From: Lysobacteraceae bacterium
GTDB lineage: Bacteria; Pseudomonadota; Gammaproteobacteria; Xanthomonadales; Xanthomonadaceae
Assembly (NCBI GenBank): GCA_023954075.1
Contig: JAMLIV010000011.1
Location: forward strand, 26,214-90,213
Direction of reading: 5' to 3'
Length of the DNA stretch: 64,000 bases
The notes under the pieces: model-generated
What the model was told of the DNA's origin: nothing
Database searches by the model: none
The model's input: only the letters and a program-made list of their open reading frames with translations
Shown here: positions 16,608-25,768 of the stretch, one piece after another
Layout: every line of letters starts with the position of its first letter
How positions within the stretch are numbered: the first letter of the stretch is position 1
Made by a program: the position numbers and the translations under genes

Positions 16608-19397
16608 ATGAGTTCGATCCGTGAGATGTATGAAGCCGCCAATGCGCAGCCGCCGGGCGAGCGGCAGGCCTGGTTGATGCGTCATTGTCCCGACGATTCC
16701 ATGCGGGAGCGCGTCATCGCGATGCTCGACATTTCCGGGCGTACCCGTGGTGACGATACGCCCTCGTTCGAGGCGTTGCTGGAAGTGCTGTCCGAAGACG
16801 AGCTGCTGGTGGCGCTTCCAGGCGGCGGGCACATCGGCCCGTTCGAATTGACTGGCGTGCTGGGACACGGTGGTTTTTCCACCGTGTATAGGGGCCGACG
16901 CGAATGCGATGGCGTGGTTCAGGACGTGGCGATCAAGCTGCTGCACCACAGCCTGCATGCACCAGATGCGCAGCGTCGCTTCCGGCGGGAGCAGCGTGCC
17001 TTGGCACAGCTTCGCCATCCGCACATCGCGCGCTTGATCGAAGGCGGGGTGACCGAGGCTGGACTGCCGTACATCGCGTTGGAACTGGTCGATGGAGAGC
17101 GCATCGATAGCTACGCCTGCCGCAGGCAGTTGGGATTGTGTGCGCGCCTGAAGCTGTTCCTTGTGGTTTGCACCGCGGTGGAGGCAGCACACCGCGCCCT
17201 GATCGTGCATCGGGACCTCAAGCCTGCAAACGTGTTGGTGACCTCCGAAGGTCACGTCAAACTGCTGGATTTCGGCATCGCCAAACTGCTGGAGGATGCC
17301 GATGGCGATGACATCACACGCACCGGGCACCAGGCGTTTACGCCTGCTTATGCCGCGCCCGAGCAGCGGGTCGGGGCGCCGGTCACCACGGCCACCGACG
17401 TGTACGCGCTGGGCGTGTTGCTGGGCGAACTGCTCAGTGGCCAGCGCCTGGGGGTCGATACCGGTTCGGACCCGGACGCCTGCATCTCCGGCGACGAACC
17501 ACCCGGCACCCTGCCCGAACCGGCGTCTGCGATGCGCCGCCATCTGCGCGGGGATCTTGGTGCCATCCTCCGCAAGGCGCTGGCGCAGGAGCCGGAGCAA
17601 AGATATGCCTCAGCCTCCGGGTTGGCCGACGACGTGCAACGCGTGCTCGATGGCCATCCGGTCTCGGCACGGCGCGCAACACGCTGGTACCGCACCCAAC
17701 GCTTCGTGCAGCGGCATCGCGGTGCCGTCGTGATGGCGGTGGCCTTCGTGTTGTCGTTGACCACCGCCCTGGCTTTCTCGCTGTGGCAGGCGGATGTCGC
17801 CAGGAAGCAGGCGCTTCGCGCCGATGCAGAGGCCGCGCGTGCGATTGCGGTACGTGATTTCATCGTCGATCTGTTCGAGGCGGCTCAGGCGAATCTGCCG
17901 CCCGAGCAGAAGCCGACCGTGGATCAACTGGTTGACAGCGCCCGGACGCGCCTGGCGACGGACCACTCACAGCCACCGGGCCTGCGCGCTGACATGCTGA
18001 ACCTGCTTGCGCAGGTGGCCATGACCTATGGTGATCTGGAAGGTGCCCTGGCCATGCTGGAGGAAGCCGCCGCGCTCAAGCGCGACTTGTTCGGCAGTGA
18101 TGATCCCGAGCGTTGGGTGATCGACGTGCAGCGCGCCAACGCACTCGACCGCCTGGGACGGAGAGCGGAGGCGCTCGCCGTGCTTGAACCGCGCCTGGCC
18201 GCCATCCGCCGGCATCCCGGCAAGGATGCGGTTGAGGGCTTGAAGATGCTCGCTGCGGTCCGCTCGCGCCACGGCGATGTCGCCGCGGTGGAACTGGCCG
18301 AGGAAGCCCTGGCCAAGGGCGAGGGGCTGTATCCACCGGATTCGCCCGAAGCGCTGCAGCTGGCGGCATTTCCGGCCCTGGTCGGTGGCACCATGGGCCG
18401 CACCGCAGAGATGCTGGAGAAGTTGCTGCCCATTGCGCAGCGTTGGCGGGAACTGGGTTTGCCGCGTAACGCCGGGCTGGCCGAACTGCTCAACAACATC
18501 GGAATTGCCCAGGTGATGCGAGGCGATACCGAGGCCGGCGAAGCGAGCTTGACCGAAGTGATCGACATCCGCCGCAGCATCGGTTCGACCGGGCCAGGTC
18601 TGGCCCTGGATCTGAGAAACCTTGCCAACGTCCGGATGCGGCTGGGGCGCACCGGAGAAGCCGAGTCGGCCTTGGTCGAGGCAACGGAGATCGTGCGCAG
18701 GGTGTTTCCCGAAGGCAGCACCGGCAGGGTTTCCACGCTTGTCGCACTCGGCATGTTCCATCGGCAACAGGGTGCCTGGCACGACGCCGAAGCGCTGTTC
18801 GTCGAGGCGCTGCAGGCTTGTGGTGGCCCGGACGGGGAGCGTGAGCTGGGCTGTGCGCGAGCGCGTCTGGCTCTCGCTGGCATCTGGACGGCAAGCGGGA
18901 AGCTGGTGCCGGCCCGCGAGCAACTGGAACGTGCATTGCTGCAGCTTGGCAGCCATCACGGTCCGGACCACGCGCGTGCGCTTGCCGCCCTGGCGCAGAT
19001 CGATTTGGCGCAGGGACAGCCCGGGCAGGGGCGCGACCGGATCGGCGCGGCCCTGTCGCTGTTGCGCGAACAGTCCATGGATCGCGGCCCGGAATCCGCG
19101 CTGGTCAGGGTCATCGGCGCGCGCATCCATCTGGCAACAGGCGCTCCGCAGGCGGCACTGGAAGTGCTGGAGCCGCTGCGCGAACGGTGGGAACGGCAGG
19201 AGGCCGAACGGATCCCGTTGCGCTTCCATTTTCTCGCCGTGCTGGCCTTGACGCTCGAGCAGAGCGGCCATGATGCGCGCGCCCGGGAGGTCGCCGCACT
19301 GGCGCTGGGCATGGGGTTGCAGCCGCCTGTGCTGGAGCCGGAGTTTCTGGCCGCAGCGCAGCGTCTGGCCGCCGGTCGCGCGGCGAGCGTGCACTGA
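16608..19397 (+). CDS. Membrane-anchored Ser/Thr protein kinase with TPR-like C-terminal region
   Basis: 929 aa. An N-terminal region (1-75) precedes a Hanks-type kinase domain: Gly loop GVLGHGGF (84-90), VAIK with Lys110, HRDLKPAN (201-208), DFG (221-223), and the activation-loop/APE equivalent AAPEQ. One membrane helix lies at about 372-392, then a short coiled coil and helical repeats to the end that look like TPRs (for example ALAMLEEAAALKRDLFG and GEASLTEVIDIRRS). The start at 16608 is the first giving a family-like N-terminus. It lies 113 bp after the sigma gene and probably activates it, as PknS does EcfK. Confidence 0.9.
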   Translation: MSSIREMYEAANAQPPGERQAWLMRHCPDDSMRERVIAMLDISGRTRGDDTPSFEALLEVLSEDELLVALPGGGHIGPFELTGVLGHGGFSTVYRGRRECDGVVQDVAIKLLHHSLHAPDAQRRFRREQRALAQLRHPHIARLIEGGVTEAGLPYIALELVDGERIDSYACRRQLGLCARLKLFLVVCTAVEAAHRALIVHRDLKPANVLVTSEGHVKLLDFGIAKLLEDADGDDITRTGHQAFTPAYAAPEQRVGAPVTTATDVYALGVLLGELLSGQRLGVDTGSDPDACISGDEPPGTLPEPASAMRRHLRGDLGAILRKALAQEPEQRYASASGLADDVQRVLDGHPVSARRATRWYRTQRFVQRHRGAVVMAVAFVLSLTTALAFSLWQADVARKQALRADAEAARAIAVRDFIVDLFEAAQANLPPEQKPTVDQLVDSARTRLATDHSQPPGLRADMLNLLAQVAMTYGDLEGALAMLEEAAALKRDLFGSDDPERWVIDVQRANALDRLGRRAEALAVLEPRLAAIRRHPGKDAVEGLKMLAAVRSRHGDVAAVELAEEALAKGEGLYPPDSPEALQLAAFPALVGGTMGRTAEMLEKLLPIAQRWRELGLPRNAGLAELLNNIGIAQVMRGDTEAGEASLTEVIDIRRSIGSTGPGLALDLRNLANVRMRLGRTGEAESALVEATEIVRRVFPEGSTGRVSTLVALGMFHRQQGAWHDAEALFVEALQACGGPDGERELGCARARLALAGIWTASGKLVPAREQLERALLQLGSHHGPDHARALAALAQIDLAQGQPGQGRDRIGAALSLLREQSMDRGPESALVRVIGARIHLATGAPQAALEVLEPLRERWERQEAERIPLRFHFLAVLALTLEQSGHDARAREVAALALGMGLQPPVLEPEFLAAAQRLAAGRAASVH

Positions 19398-19423
19398 AGC
19401 GCGACAACGCGGGCATTGTGCCG

Positions 19424-19459
19424 GATGTCGCAATCCATCAGGTTCGGTCGTTCTCCGGT
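19424..19459 (+). promoter_or_regulatory. Candidate promoter of the adjacent ECF sigma factor, copy 2 (before the beta-helix gene)
   Basis: Same elements as at 16509-16544: GATGTCGCAAT (19424-19434), CAGGTTC (19439-19445) and CGTT (19449-19452), with the same 14-nt gap between TGTCGCAAT and CGTT. The sequences between the shared blocks differ, so the conservation is not just a recent duplication. It ends 44 nt before the ATG at 19497. Confidence 0.6.
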
Positions 19460-19496
19460 AGTGACGGCAACACGCCGTGACTGACGGAGCAATGAC

Positions 19497-21812
19497 ATGG
19501 CAAGGATCATCCGGCTGCGCGGCAGCCTTGCGGTATTTGTCGGGATACTGGTGCTGGGACCGCATGCCGATGCCGCGATCTTCACGGTCGGCAACGAACC
19601 CGGCTGCACCCACGGCACGGTGCAGGGCGCGGTCGACGCGCTGCCGCCTGGCGGCGTGCACGAAATCCGCATCAAGCAGGGCACCTATTCAGCGCAGGCG
19701 ATCAAGATCGCCGGTCGTGAGCTGACCCTGCGTGGTGGCTACGCCAATTGTGCTGCACCCACCGCCACCGGCTCGTCCACGCTCAGCGGCAGCGGCGGCG
19801 GCGCCGACAGCGTGATCACCATCACCGGCAGTGGCAGCAAGATCGCGCTGGAGCGCCTGATCATCACCGGCGGCGACGAGGTTTTCGACGGTTACGGCGG
19901 CGGCATCGACGTGCGCGGTGCGGGCGAGCTCAGCACCCGCATGGTGACCATCTCCAACAACTACGCCGGCTACGGCGGCGGCATCAGCTTCACCGCCACC
20001 GGCCCCTCGCGCCTGGATCTGCTGGAGGAGACGATGATCCTGTGGAACCAGGCGCAATACTCTGGTGGCGGCATCCGTCTGGAAGGCGAAGTCACGCTGC
20101 GTGCGCACCAGGACCGCACGTGGATCAGCGGCAACGAGGCATTGGGCCATGATCCGGTCAACAACGTGGCCAGACACGGTTATGGTGGCGGCATCCTGGT
20201 GTTCGATGGTGCGTTCGCCCACATCAGTTCGCCAGGATACGGAGCCGCGGCGGTGATCGACGGCAATACGGCGCGTTACGGCGGCGGGGTGGCCGTGGTG
20301 GGCGGCGAGTCGGAGCTGTGGGGAAGCCGGCTGCTGTTGTTCAGCCTCCATGCGCAGCGCCCGGTGCGCATCGAGCGCAACCAGGCCAGCAACAACGGTG
20401 GCGGCGTCTACGTGGAGGCGGGAACCGACCTCAATAGGGGCGTGATGTGCGCGTGGGATTTCGGCATCAACCGCAATATCGCGCCGAATGGCAGCGCCAT
20501 CTATGTCGAGCCGGGTCGTGGCGTCTTATTCTCCCGTGCCAGCTGGGCCGAGCTGAATCCGTTTGACGATAGCGGTTGGTGTGGCGTTCGGCCATCGGTT
20601 GCCGTGGACTGCGCGGGGCCGGACTGCAACAGCATTGTCGGGAACCGCAACGAAACCATGAACGGCACCGCCACCGATGGCGCCACGATCCTGGCGCAGG
20701 ACGATACCGATGTGGTGATAAACCGGGTCTCGCTGCGCGACAACCGTGGGGGCAACATCATCCGCGCCTTCCCCAGTGAGGCATGGATAAACTTCGAAAT
20801 CTACAACTCGCTGCTCGCAGGCAACCAAAGCACCGGAGCGCTGGTGCGCAACAGCGGTTCGGAACTCCTGAAGATCGAAAACAGCACCTTCGCCGGCAAC
20901 AACATCGGCTCGCAGGTGTTCCTGAGCTCCGGCAACTTCACGCTGCACCGCTCCATTGTCTGGCAGCCGGGCGTGCCGGTGCTGTCGCAGAGCGGAGGTA
21001 ACCGCAGTGTCGGGGATCTGCTCGTACACGATGCCTCCACCATCGGCGGTGAAACCGATACCGTGCGGGTGGTGACCGATCCGCTGTTCCTGGATCCTGC
21101 GCACGGCGACTTCCGCCCGCATGCGGCCTCGCTGGCGGTGGATTTTTCTTCCAGCGGCGGCGGCCTGGATCTGCTCGGCAATCCGCGTGGTACCGATCTG
21201 GCGCTGGTGCCCAACGTGTACGGCAGCGGTGATCTGGGCGCCTACGAGCGTGTCGACATCGATCCGTTGGTGCGCAACGGTGACTTCAACGGCGACCTGC
21301 GCTACTGGACCGGCGGCAGCGGCATCAGCTACGACACCAGCCACAATCCCTCCGGCCCGGCCAATGGCTCGGGTGTGCTGAAGATCACGCGTGCAGTCTC
21401 GGTCGGTGGGCGCGTGGTCTCGACCCAATGCGTACCGTTGCCCGGGCCGGCGGTCTACCACCTCAGTGCCTGGGCGCGGACGGCCGGCACCGGCGTGGGT
21501 GCCGACCGGGCGCTGGTGGGCTGGAGTCTGGTGCCCGATGACGCCACCGGCACCTGCGTGGGGAGCATCACCCGCAACGGCGAGAAGTTTGTTGCCCAAG
21601 GCAACACCTGGCGGGAAATGCAGCCGCTGGCCATCGAGGTGAGCCCGGCGGAATGGAGTGGCCGCTCCAGCCTGGCCGTCCACCTGATCGCGCAGGACAG
21701 CGGGATCGCGACCGGCGGCACGCCCACTGCGGTGGGCTATTTCGACGGCATCCGGTTGAGTGTGGCCGGCGCAGGCGGGGATAGCATCTTCGCGGACGGA
21801 TTCGAACCTTGA
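19497..21812 (+). CDS. Secreted right-handed beta-helix repeat protein with C-terminal IFADGFE motif
   Basis: 771 aa. A signal peptide (about 1-26, ending in ADA) is followed by a beta-helix of pectate-lyase type with many GYGGGI/YSGGGI turns (about 60-560). A C-terminal domain (about 590-760) of carbohydrate-binding jelly-roll look starts at VRNGDFNGDLRYW. The very end, DSIFADGFEP, is a short tail seen on many secreted proteins of this order and may be a sorting or processing signal; that is inference. No lyase catalytic residues can be named. Its upstream motif puts it under the neighbouring sigma factor. Confidence 0.85.
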   Translation: MARIIRLRGSLAVFVGILVLGPHADAAIFTVGNEPGCTHGTVQGAVDALPPGGVHEIRIKQGTYSAQAIKIAGRELTLRGGYANCAAPTATGSSTLSGSGGGADSVITITGSGSKIALERLIITGGDEVFDGYGGGIDVRGAGELSTRMVTISNNYAGYGGGISFTATGPSRLDLLEETMILWNQAQYSGGGIRLEGEVTLRAHQDRTWISGNEALGHDPVNNVARHGYGGGILVFDGAFAHISSPGYGAAAVIDGNTARYGGGVAVVGGESELWGSRLLLFSLHAQRPVRIERNQASNNGGGVYVEAGTDLNRGVMCAWDFGINRNIAPNGSAIYVEPGRGVLFSRASWAELNPFDDSGWCGVRPSVAVDCAGPDCNSIVGNRNETMNGTATDGATILAQDDTDVVINRVSLRDNRGGNIIRAFPSEAWINFEIYNSLLAGNQSTGALVRNSGSELLKIENSTFAGNNIGSQVFLSSGNFTLHRSIVWQPGVPVLSQSGGNRSVGDLLVHDASTIGGETDTVRVVTDPLFLDPAHGDFRPHAASLAVDFSSSGGGLDLLGNPRGTDLALVPNVYGSGDLGAYERVDIDPLVRNGDFNGDLRYWTGGSGISYDTSHNPSGPANGSGVLKITRAVSVGGRVVSTQCVPLPGPAVYHLSAWARTAGTGVGADRALVGWSLVPDDATGTCVGSITRNGEKFVAQGNTWREMQPLAIEVSPAEWSGRSSLAVHLIAQDSGIATGGTPTAVGYFDGIRLSVAGAGGDSIFADGFEP

Positions 21813-21828
21813 GGCGTGGTCGGCAAGG

Positions 21829-21856
21829 AGTCTCCCCCGGAACACTGGGGGGACTT
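21829..21856 (+). other. Hairpin just after the beta-helix gene
   Basis: TCCCCC (21833-21838) pairs with GGGGGA (21848-21853), with AGTC/GACT extending the arms imperfectly. It starts 16 nt after the stop codon and has no T run after it. It may protect the 3' end of the message. Confidence 0.4.
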
Positions 21857-21890
21857 CGAGAGGGGGTGGAAAGCCGGGAAGCTCGTGGTT

Positions 21891-21952
21891 AAAAGACGCG
21901 ACTGCCTTCGGGCTTTGGCCGTTCCGGCCAGCCAAGGCGTGTCCGGTCTTTT
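21891..21952. terminator. Bidirectional terminator between convergent genes
   Basis: AAAAGAC (21891-21897) pairs with GTCTTTT (21946-21952) around inner stems (GCCTT/AAGGC, GGCC/GGCC). The A and T tracts put a T run after the stem on both strands. It sits between the convergent beta-helix and response-regulator genes. Confidence 0.5.
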
Positions 21953-21965
21953 GTGTGTGAGCCTG

Positions 21966-22616
21966 CTACCCCACCAGCCCCCGCCGCGCGGCCTCCAGCG
22001 TGGCCTCGGCACGGCTGCCGACGTTCAGCTTGCGGTAGATGTCCTTGAGATAACCGGCCACGGTGTGGGCGGAAATCGCGAGGAGCTGGGCGACTTCCTG
22101 CCGGGTCATGCCCTTTGCGATGAGGCGCAGCACCTCGGTTTCACGCGGGGTCAGGGCGTTTTCCGCGGCGACGGCGGGCGCGCCGGCCGGACCATGCTGC
22201 GGGGCGAAATGACGCAGCAGACGACGTGCGATGGACGGCGAGAGCGGCGGTTGGCCGGCCGCGATCCCGCGCAGCATCTCGGCCAGCGATTCGTGGCCCT
22301 GATCCTTGAGCACATAGCCTTCGGCACCCGCGTGCAGGGCCGGGAACAGGTGCGCGTCATCGTCGAACACCGTGGCCACCACGCACATCGAGCGCCCGCG
22401 CAGCCGTTCGATCAGGCTCACGCCCGGACCATCCGGCAGGCCCAGATCGACCAGCGCCAGCGGTGGCGGCGGATCAATACTGCGCACGGCCTCGGCCAGG
22501 CTGCCCGCCTCGACGATGGCGATGCCGGGAAAGGCGAGCACCAGCGCCTGCGCCAGCCAGGCGCGGCTGGAGGCGAGGTCATCGACGACCAGCGCACGAT
22601 CGAACGGGCCGCTCAT
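21966..22616 (-). CDS. Response regulator, NarL/FixJ family
   Basis: 216 aa. The receiver domain has VVDD near the N-terminus, the phosphoacceptor Asp in LVDLGLPDG and Lys in VLKDQG. The LuxR HTH lies at about 150-210 (LTPRETEVLRLIAKGMTRQEVA, HTVAGYLKDIYRKLNV). Its start overlaps the stop of the kinase gene by 4 bp (ATGA), giving a clear cognate pair. Confidence 0.94.
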   Translation of the reverse strand: MSGPFDRALVVDDLASSRAWLAQALVLAFPGIAIVEAGSLAEAVRSIDPPPPLALVDLGLPDGPGVSLIERLRGRSMCVVATVFDDDAHLFPALHAGAEGYVLKDQGHESLAEMLRGIAAGQPPLSPSIARRLLRHFAPQHGPAGAPAVAAENALTPRETEVLRLIAKGMTRQEVAQLLAISAHTVAGYLKDIYRKLNVGSRAEATLEAARRGLVG

Positions 22617-23344
22617 TGCCCCCCGTCGCTCTGCAGCGGCATCGACAAAAGCACCTTGGTGCCGCCCTCGGTGCCGGGCGTCCAGCGGATCTCGCCGGCC
22701 AGTTCGGCGGCGCGATCACGCATCGATCGCATGCCGCTGCCGGTGCGCGCCGCGGTCGCTTCCATGCCCTCGCCGTCGTCGGTCAACTCCAGGCCAAGCT
22801 GGCCGCCGGAAAAACGCAGCCGCACGCGCAGACGGCGCGCCTGGGCGTGGCGAATGGTGTTGCTGATCGCTTCGCGCACGATGCGGTGCAGGTGCAGAGC
22901 GCGCTCGGTGTCGAGCGGCGGATCGGGCAGCACGTCGATTTCCTGCCAGACAAGGCCGATGTCGACTGCGGCAAGGCGCTGGACGGCCTCGCTGCGGATG
23001 TCGGCAAGCACATCGCCCAGCGTGCCGGGCGTCCCGCGCGAGCGCGTCACCACGTCGCGCAGGTCCTGCAGAATGGCGCGCGCCTGGTCGGCCTGCTGCG
23101 GCGTGGGCGCATCGTGGATCAAACCGAGCAGCCGCGCGCCCAGGTCATCGTGCAGGTCGCTGTAGATGCGTTCGCGCTCGAACGCGGTCGCCTCGGCGCG
23201 CAATGCGGCCTCGCGCGTGGCGCGTTCGTCTTCCGCATGCGCCTGCGCCCGGCGAACGCGCGCGCGCGTTCGCCAAAGCGCCACGGCCAGCGCCACGGCG
23301 ACCAGTGACATCGCCAGGAATGCAGGAAATAGGAGGCGTTGCAT
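22613..23344 (-). CDS. Short sensor histidine kinase, HisKA_3 type
   Basis: 243 aa. One N-terminal membrane helix (about 4-24) leads into a charged coiled coil (25-60), the phosphoacceptor helix ERERIYSDLHDDLGARLLG with its His, and a HATPase_c domain (EAISNTIRHA, DDGEGM, GSGMRSMRDRAAEL). There is almost no periplasmic or PAS sensing domain, so the signal probably comes through the membrane helix or a partner protein. It is coupled to the response regulator downstream. Confidence 0.92.
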   Translation of the reverse strand: MQRLLFPAFLAMSLVAVALAVALWRTRARVRRAQAHAEDERATREAALRAEATAFERERIYSDLHDDLGARLLGLIHDAPTPQQADQARAILQDLRDVVTRSRGTPGTLGDVLADIRSEAVQRLAAVDIGLVWQEIDVLPDPPLDTERALHLHRIVREAISNTIRHAQARRLRVRLRFSGGQLGLELTDDGEGMEATAARTGSGMRSMRDRAAELAGEIRWTPGTEGGTKVLLSMPLQSDGGQ

Positions 23345-23398
23345 CGCTTCGGCGTGCGACCGGGCTGCGAATCGGACAGCCGCGCGGGCCGCTGGTCC

Positions 23399-23875
23399 TC
23401 AGGCATCGCCCCCCAGCTTGCTCTGCTGGTACAGCGCCAGGCCCAGGCTGCGGATCAGGCGCAGCTGCTTTTCCAGCCAGTAGGCGTGGTCTTCCTCGGT
23501 GTCCTTGAGCTGGACCAGGAGCAGGTCGCGGGTGACGTAGTCGCCGTGGCGTTCGCACAGCGCGATGCCTTCGGCCAGATGCGCGCGCACCGCGTATTCG
23601 GTGGCGAGATCCTTGGCCAGCATCTCTTCCACCTCGCGCCCCGGCTCGAACGCCTCCGCGCGCATGTCCGGCGTGCCTTCCAGGAACAGGATGCGCCGCA
23701 CCAGCGCGTCGGCGTGCTGGGTTTCCTCTTCCATCTCGTGGTTCAGGCGTGCGTACAGGGCGTGCAGACCGAGATCCTCGTAGCGGCGCGAATGGATGAA
23801 GTACTGGTCACGCGCCGCCAGCTCACCGCGCAGCAGGAAGTTGAGGAAGGTGATGACTTCGGGATGACCTTGCAT
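23399..23875 (-). CDS. bfr: Bacterioferritin lacking the heme-ligand methionine
   Basis: 158-aa ferritin-fold protein for iron storage. The dinuclear ferroxidase ligands align with E. coli Bfr: Glu18, Glu51, His54, the Glu in LATEYA, and Glu/His in DTEEDH. Position 52, which is the heme-coordinating Met in E. coli Bfr, is Thr here ([11 protein letters not shown]). Met48 is near but out of register by one helical turn. The subunit is therefore predicted active for iron oxidation but unable to bind heme in the standard way unless paired with another subunit. GGAG precedes the ATG by about 8 nt. Confidence 0.92.
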   Translation of the reverse strand: MQGHPEVITFLNFLLRGELAARDQYFIHSRRYEDLGLHALYARLNHEMEEETQHADALVRRILFLEGTPDMRAEAFEPGREVEEMLAKDLATEYAVRAHLAEGIALCERHGDYVTRDLLLVQLKDTEEDHAYWLEKQLRLIRSLGLALYQQSKLGGDA

Positions 23876-23950
23876 CGACAGGCTCCGGCCGGGAAAGACC
23901 GACAGTATGCCAAGTCCGCCGCGCGATCGCGTGCGTGCGCGACGGGCCGA

Positions 23951-25768
23951 TCAGGACGGTGCCGGCGCATCCGGCACCGGCACGACAGGGTGCAGCGACC
24001 GCAGCGCCCCGGGCACGTCGCCGGGAGCCAGCGCCGCCCGGAGGGCGCCGAGGATATGGACGACATAGCCCAGATCGTTCATCAGCGAACCCATCCGCAG
24101 CCCGTCCAGCTCGTCGCGCCGCGCCATGAGGAACAGGCGCTGCCGGAATCCGGTCTGGAACTGGTCGACCTCCGAGGCCAGCGCCGCCAGGCGTTCGGGC
24201 GTGGCCTGCGCCGGATGCTGCGACAGCGCGTACAGCGCGTGCAACTGCTCCAGCAGGTAGCGCCACAGGCTCAGGTAGCTGTCGCGCATCGCCGAGGGCG
24301 GCTCGCGCAGCCGCGCCGTCATGTTCTTCTGCAGGTGCTTGGCGTCCTTGACCGCGTTCACGAAGCCCAGCGCGCGCAGCTGGCACTGGCTCCAGTAGTG
24401 CTGGTGCGGTTCGTCCAGCGCCACGTCGAGCCGGCCCATGAAGCTCAGCAGGTCGGCATAAACGCCCTTGACGTAATGCTGGTACAGCGCATCGGGGTTC
24501 TCGTCGGGCGTCTGCGGATCGAGTTCGAGGGTGGCGGCCTCCGGCTGCGGCCAGGTCAGCCGCTCGGGCGGCAGCAGCAGGGTGCGGCAGATCACCTCCA
24601 TGCAGAGCTGGCCCAGGTGCTGCAGCTCGCGCGTCACCGCCGCCGCCGCCGCGTCGGGTGATTCCAGCGCCTGTGGCGAGAGGTAGTGCGCGCGGATCCG
24701 CTCCGGCGTCTGCGGCTCCATGGCGTGCGCGGGCGGCGGATCGGGCAGCCAGCGCTCCAGCGCGCGCGCCAGGCTCGCCTGCCACGGCCAGAACACCAGC
24801 ACCCCGCCGGCGTTGAACAGGGTGTGGAACAGGGCCAGCTGCAGCAGCGGATTGTCGCCGAATCCCAGCGCCCGGGAAATCCATCCCACCGCCCAGGCCA
24901 GCGGTACCAGCAGCACCAGCGCGAGCGTCGCGGTCGTGACGTTGAACGCGACGTGCGCCAGCGCCAGCCGCTGCCCGCTGCGGTTGCCGCCCAGCATGCC
25001 CACGACCGCAGTGCTGACGCTGCTGCCGACGTTCGCGCCGATCGCGATCGCCAGCGCCTGGCCGAGCGAGAGATAGCCGTTGGAAAGCGCGGTCAGCGTC
25101 AGGATCAGGGTGGCGTGGCTGGACTGCAGCACCACCGTGGCCGCGAGGCCGGCACCGACGAACAACAGGGTTCCGACAAGACCCGTGGCACGCACGCCGT
25201 TGAGGTCCAGGTTTCCGCCCAGGGCACCGAAGCCCTGCTGCAGCCCGTCGATACCCAGGAAGATCAGCGCCACGCCCAGCACCACGCGCCCCGCGGCCCG
25301 GCCGCGTGCGCCCAGGAAGCTGCCCAGGACGCCGAACACCAGCAGCGGCAGCGCCAGCGGCGAGAGGCTGAAGCCGTGTCCGGCCAGCGCCAGCAGCCAG
25401 ATGCCGCTGGTGGCACCGAGGTTTGCGCCGAACACCACGGCGATACCGGCGGCCAGGTGGATCAGGCCGGAGCTGACGAAGGCGATGGTGAGCAGCGACA
25501 CCAGGGTGCTCGACTGCAGCAGCATCGTGCCGCCGATGCCGAACAGCAGTCCCTTGCGCGGGGTCGCCGTGCTGCGCGCCAGCCACTGCTCCAGCCGGCC
25601 GCCGGCCAGCTGCCGCAGGCCTTCCTCCAGAAGCTGCATGCCGAGCAGGAACATCGCCAGACCGGCGCACAGCTGCAGCCAGCCGGCGCTGCGCCAGAAC
25701 GACCACGCCAGCAGCGCCGCCAGCACGACCACGACGAGGCCGCGACCCTTCATTCCACGCTCCATCAA
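23951..25768 (-). CDS. Na+/phosphate cotransporter family protein (NptA/YjbB type)
   Basis: 605 aa. Two inverted Na/Pi cotransporter repeats carry the hallmark QSS motifs, GGTMLLQSSTLVSLL (about 80-94) and TVVLQSSHATLIL (about 210-224), with GANLGATSG and GANVGSSVSTAV. The C-terminal 250 residues are soluble and helical, like the PhoU-type domain of this family. It probably imports or exports phosphate with sodium. A GGAG sits 6 nt before the first of two adjacent ATGs. Bacterioferritin lies 75 bp downstream on the same strand; a shared transcript is possible. Confidence 0.9.
   Translation of the reverse strand: MMERGMKGRGLVVVVLAALLAWSFWRSAGWLQLCAGLAMFLLGMQLLEEGLRQLAGGRLEQWLARSTATPRKGLLFGIGGTMLLQSSTLVSLLTIAFVSSGLIHLAAGIAVVFGANLGATSGIWLLALAGHGFSLSPLALPLLVFGVLGSFLGARGRAAGRVVLGVALIFLGIDGLQQGFGALGGNLDLNGVRATGLVGTLLFVGAGLAATVVLQSSHATLILTLTALSNGYLSLGQALAIAIGANVGSSVSTAVVGMLGGNRSGQRLALAHVAFNVTTATLALVLLVPLAWAVGWISRALGFGDNPLLQLALFHTLFNAGGVLVFWPWQASLARALERWLPDPPPAHAMEPQTPERIRAHYLSPQALESPDAAAAAVTRELQHLGQLCMEVICRTLLLPPERLTWPQPEAATLELDPQTPDENPDALYQHYVKGVYADLLSFMGRLDVALDEPHQHYWSQCQLRALGFVNAVKDAKHLQKNMTARLREPPSAMRDSYLSLWRYLLEQLHALYALSQHPAQATPERLAALASEVDQFQTGFRQRLFLMARRDELDGLRMGSLMNDLGYVVHILGALRAALAPGDVPGALRSLHPVVPVPDAPAPS

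Noticed and set aside
19800..20420. Tandem DNA repeat or CRISPR-like array in the beta-helix gene
   Set aside because: The recurring GGCGGCGGC-rich blocks are codons of GYGGGI turns at irregular spacing, so they are protein repeats, not an array.
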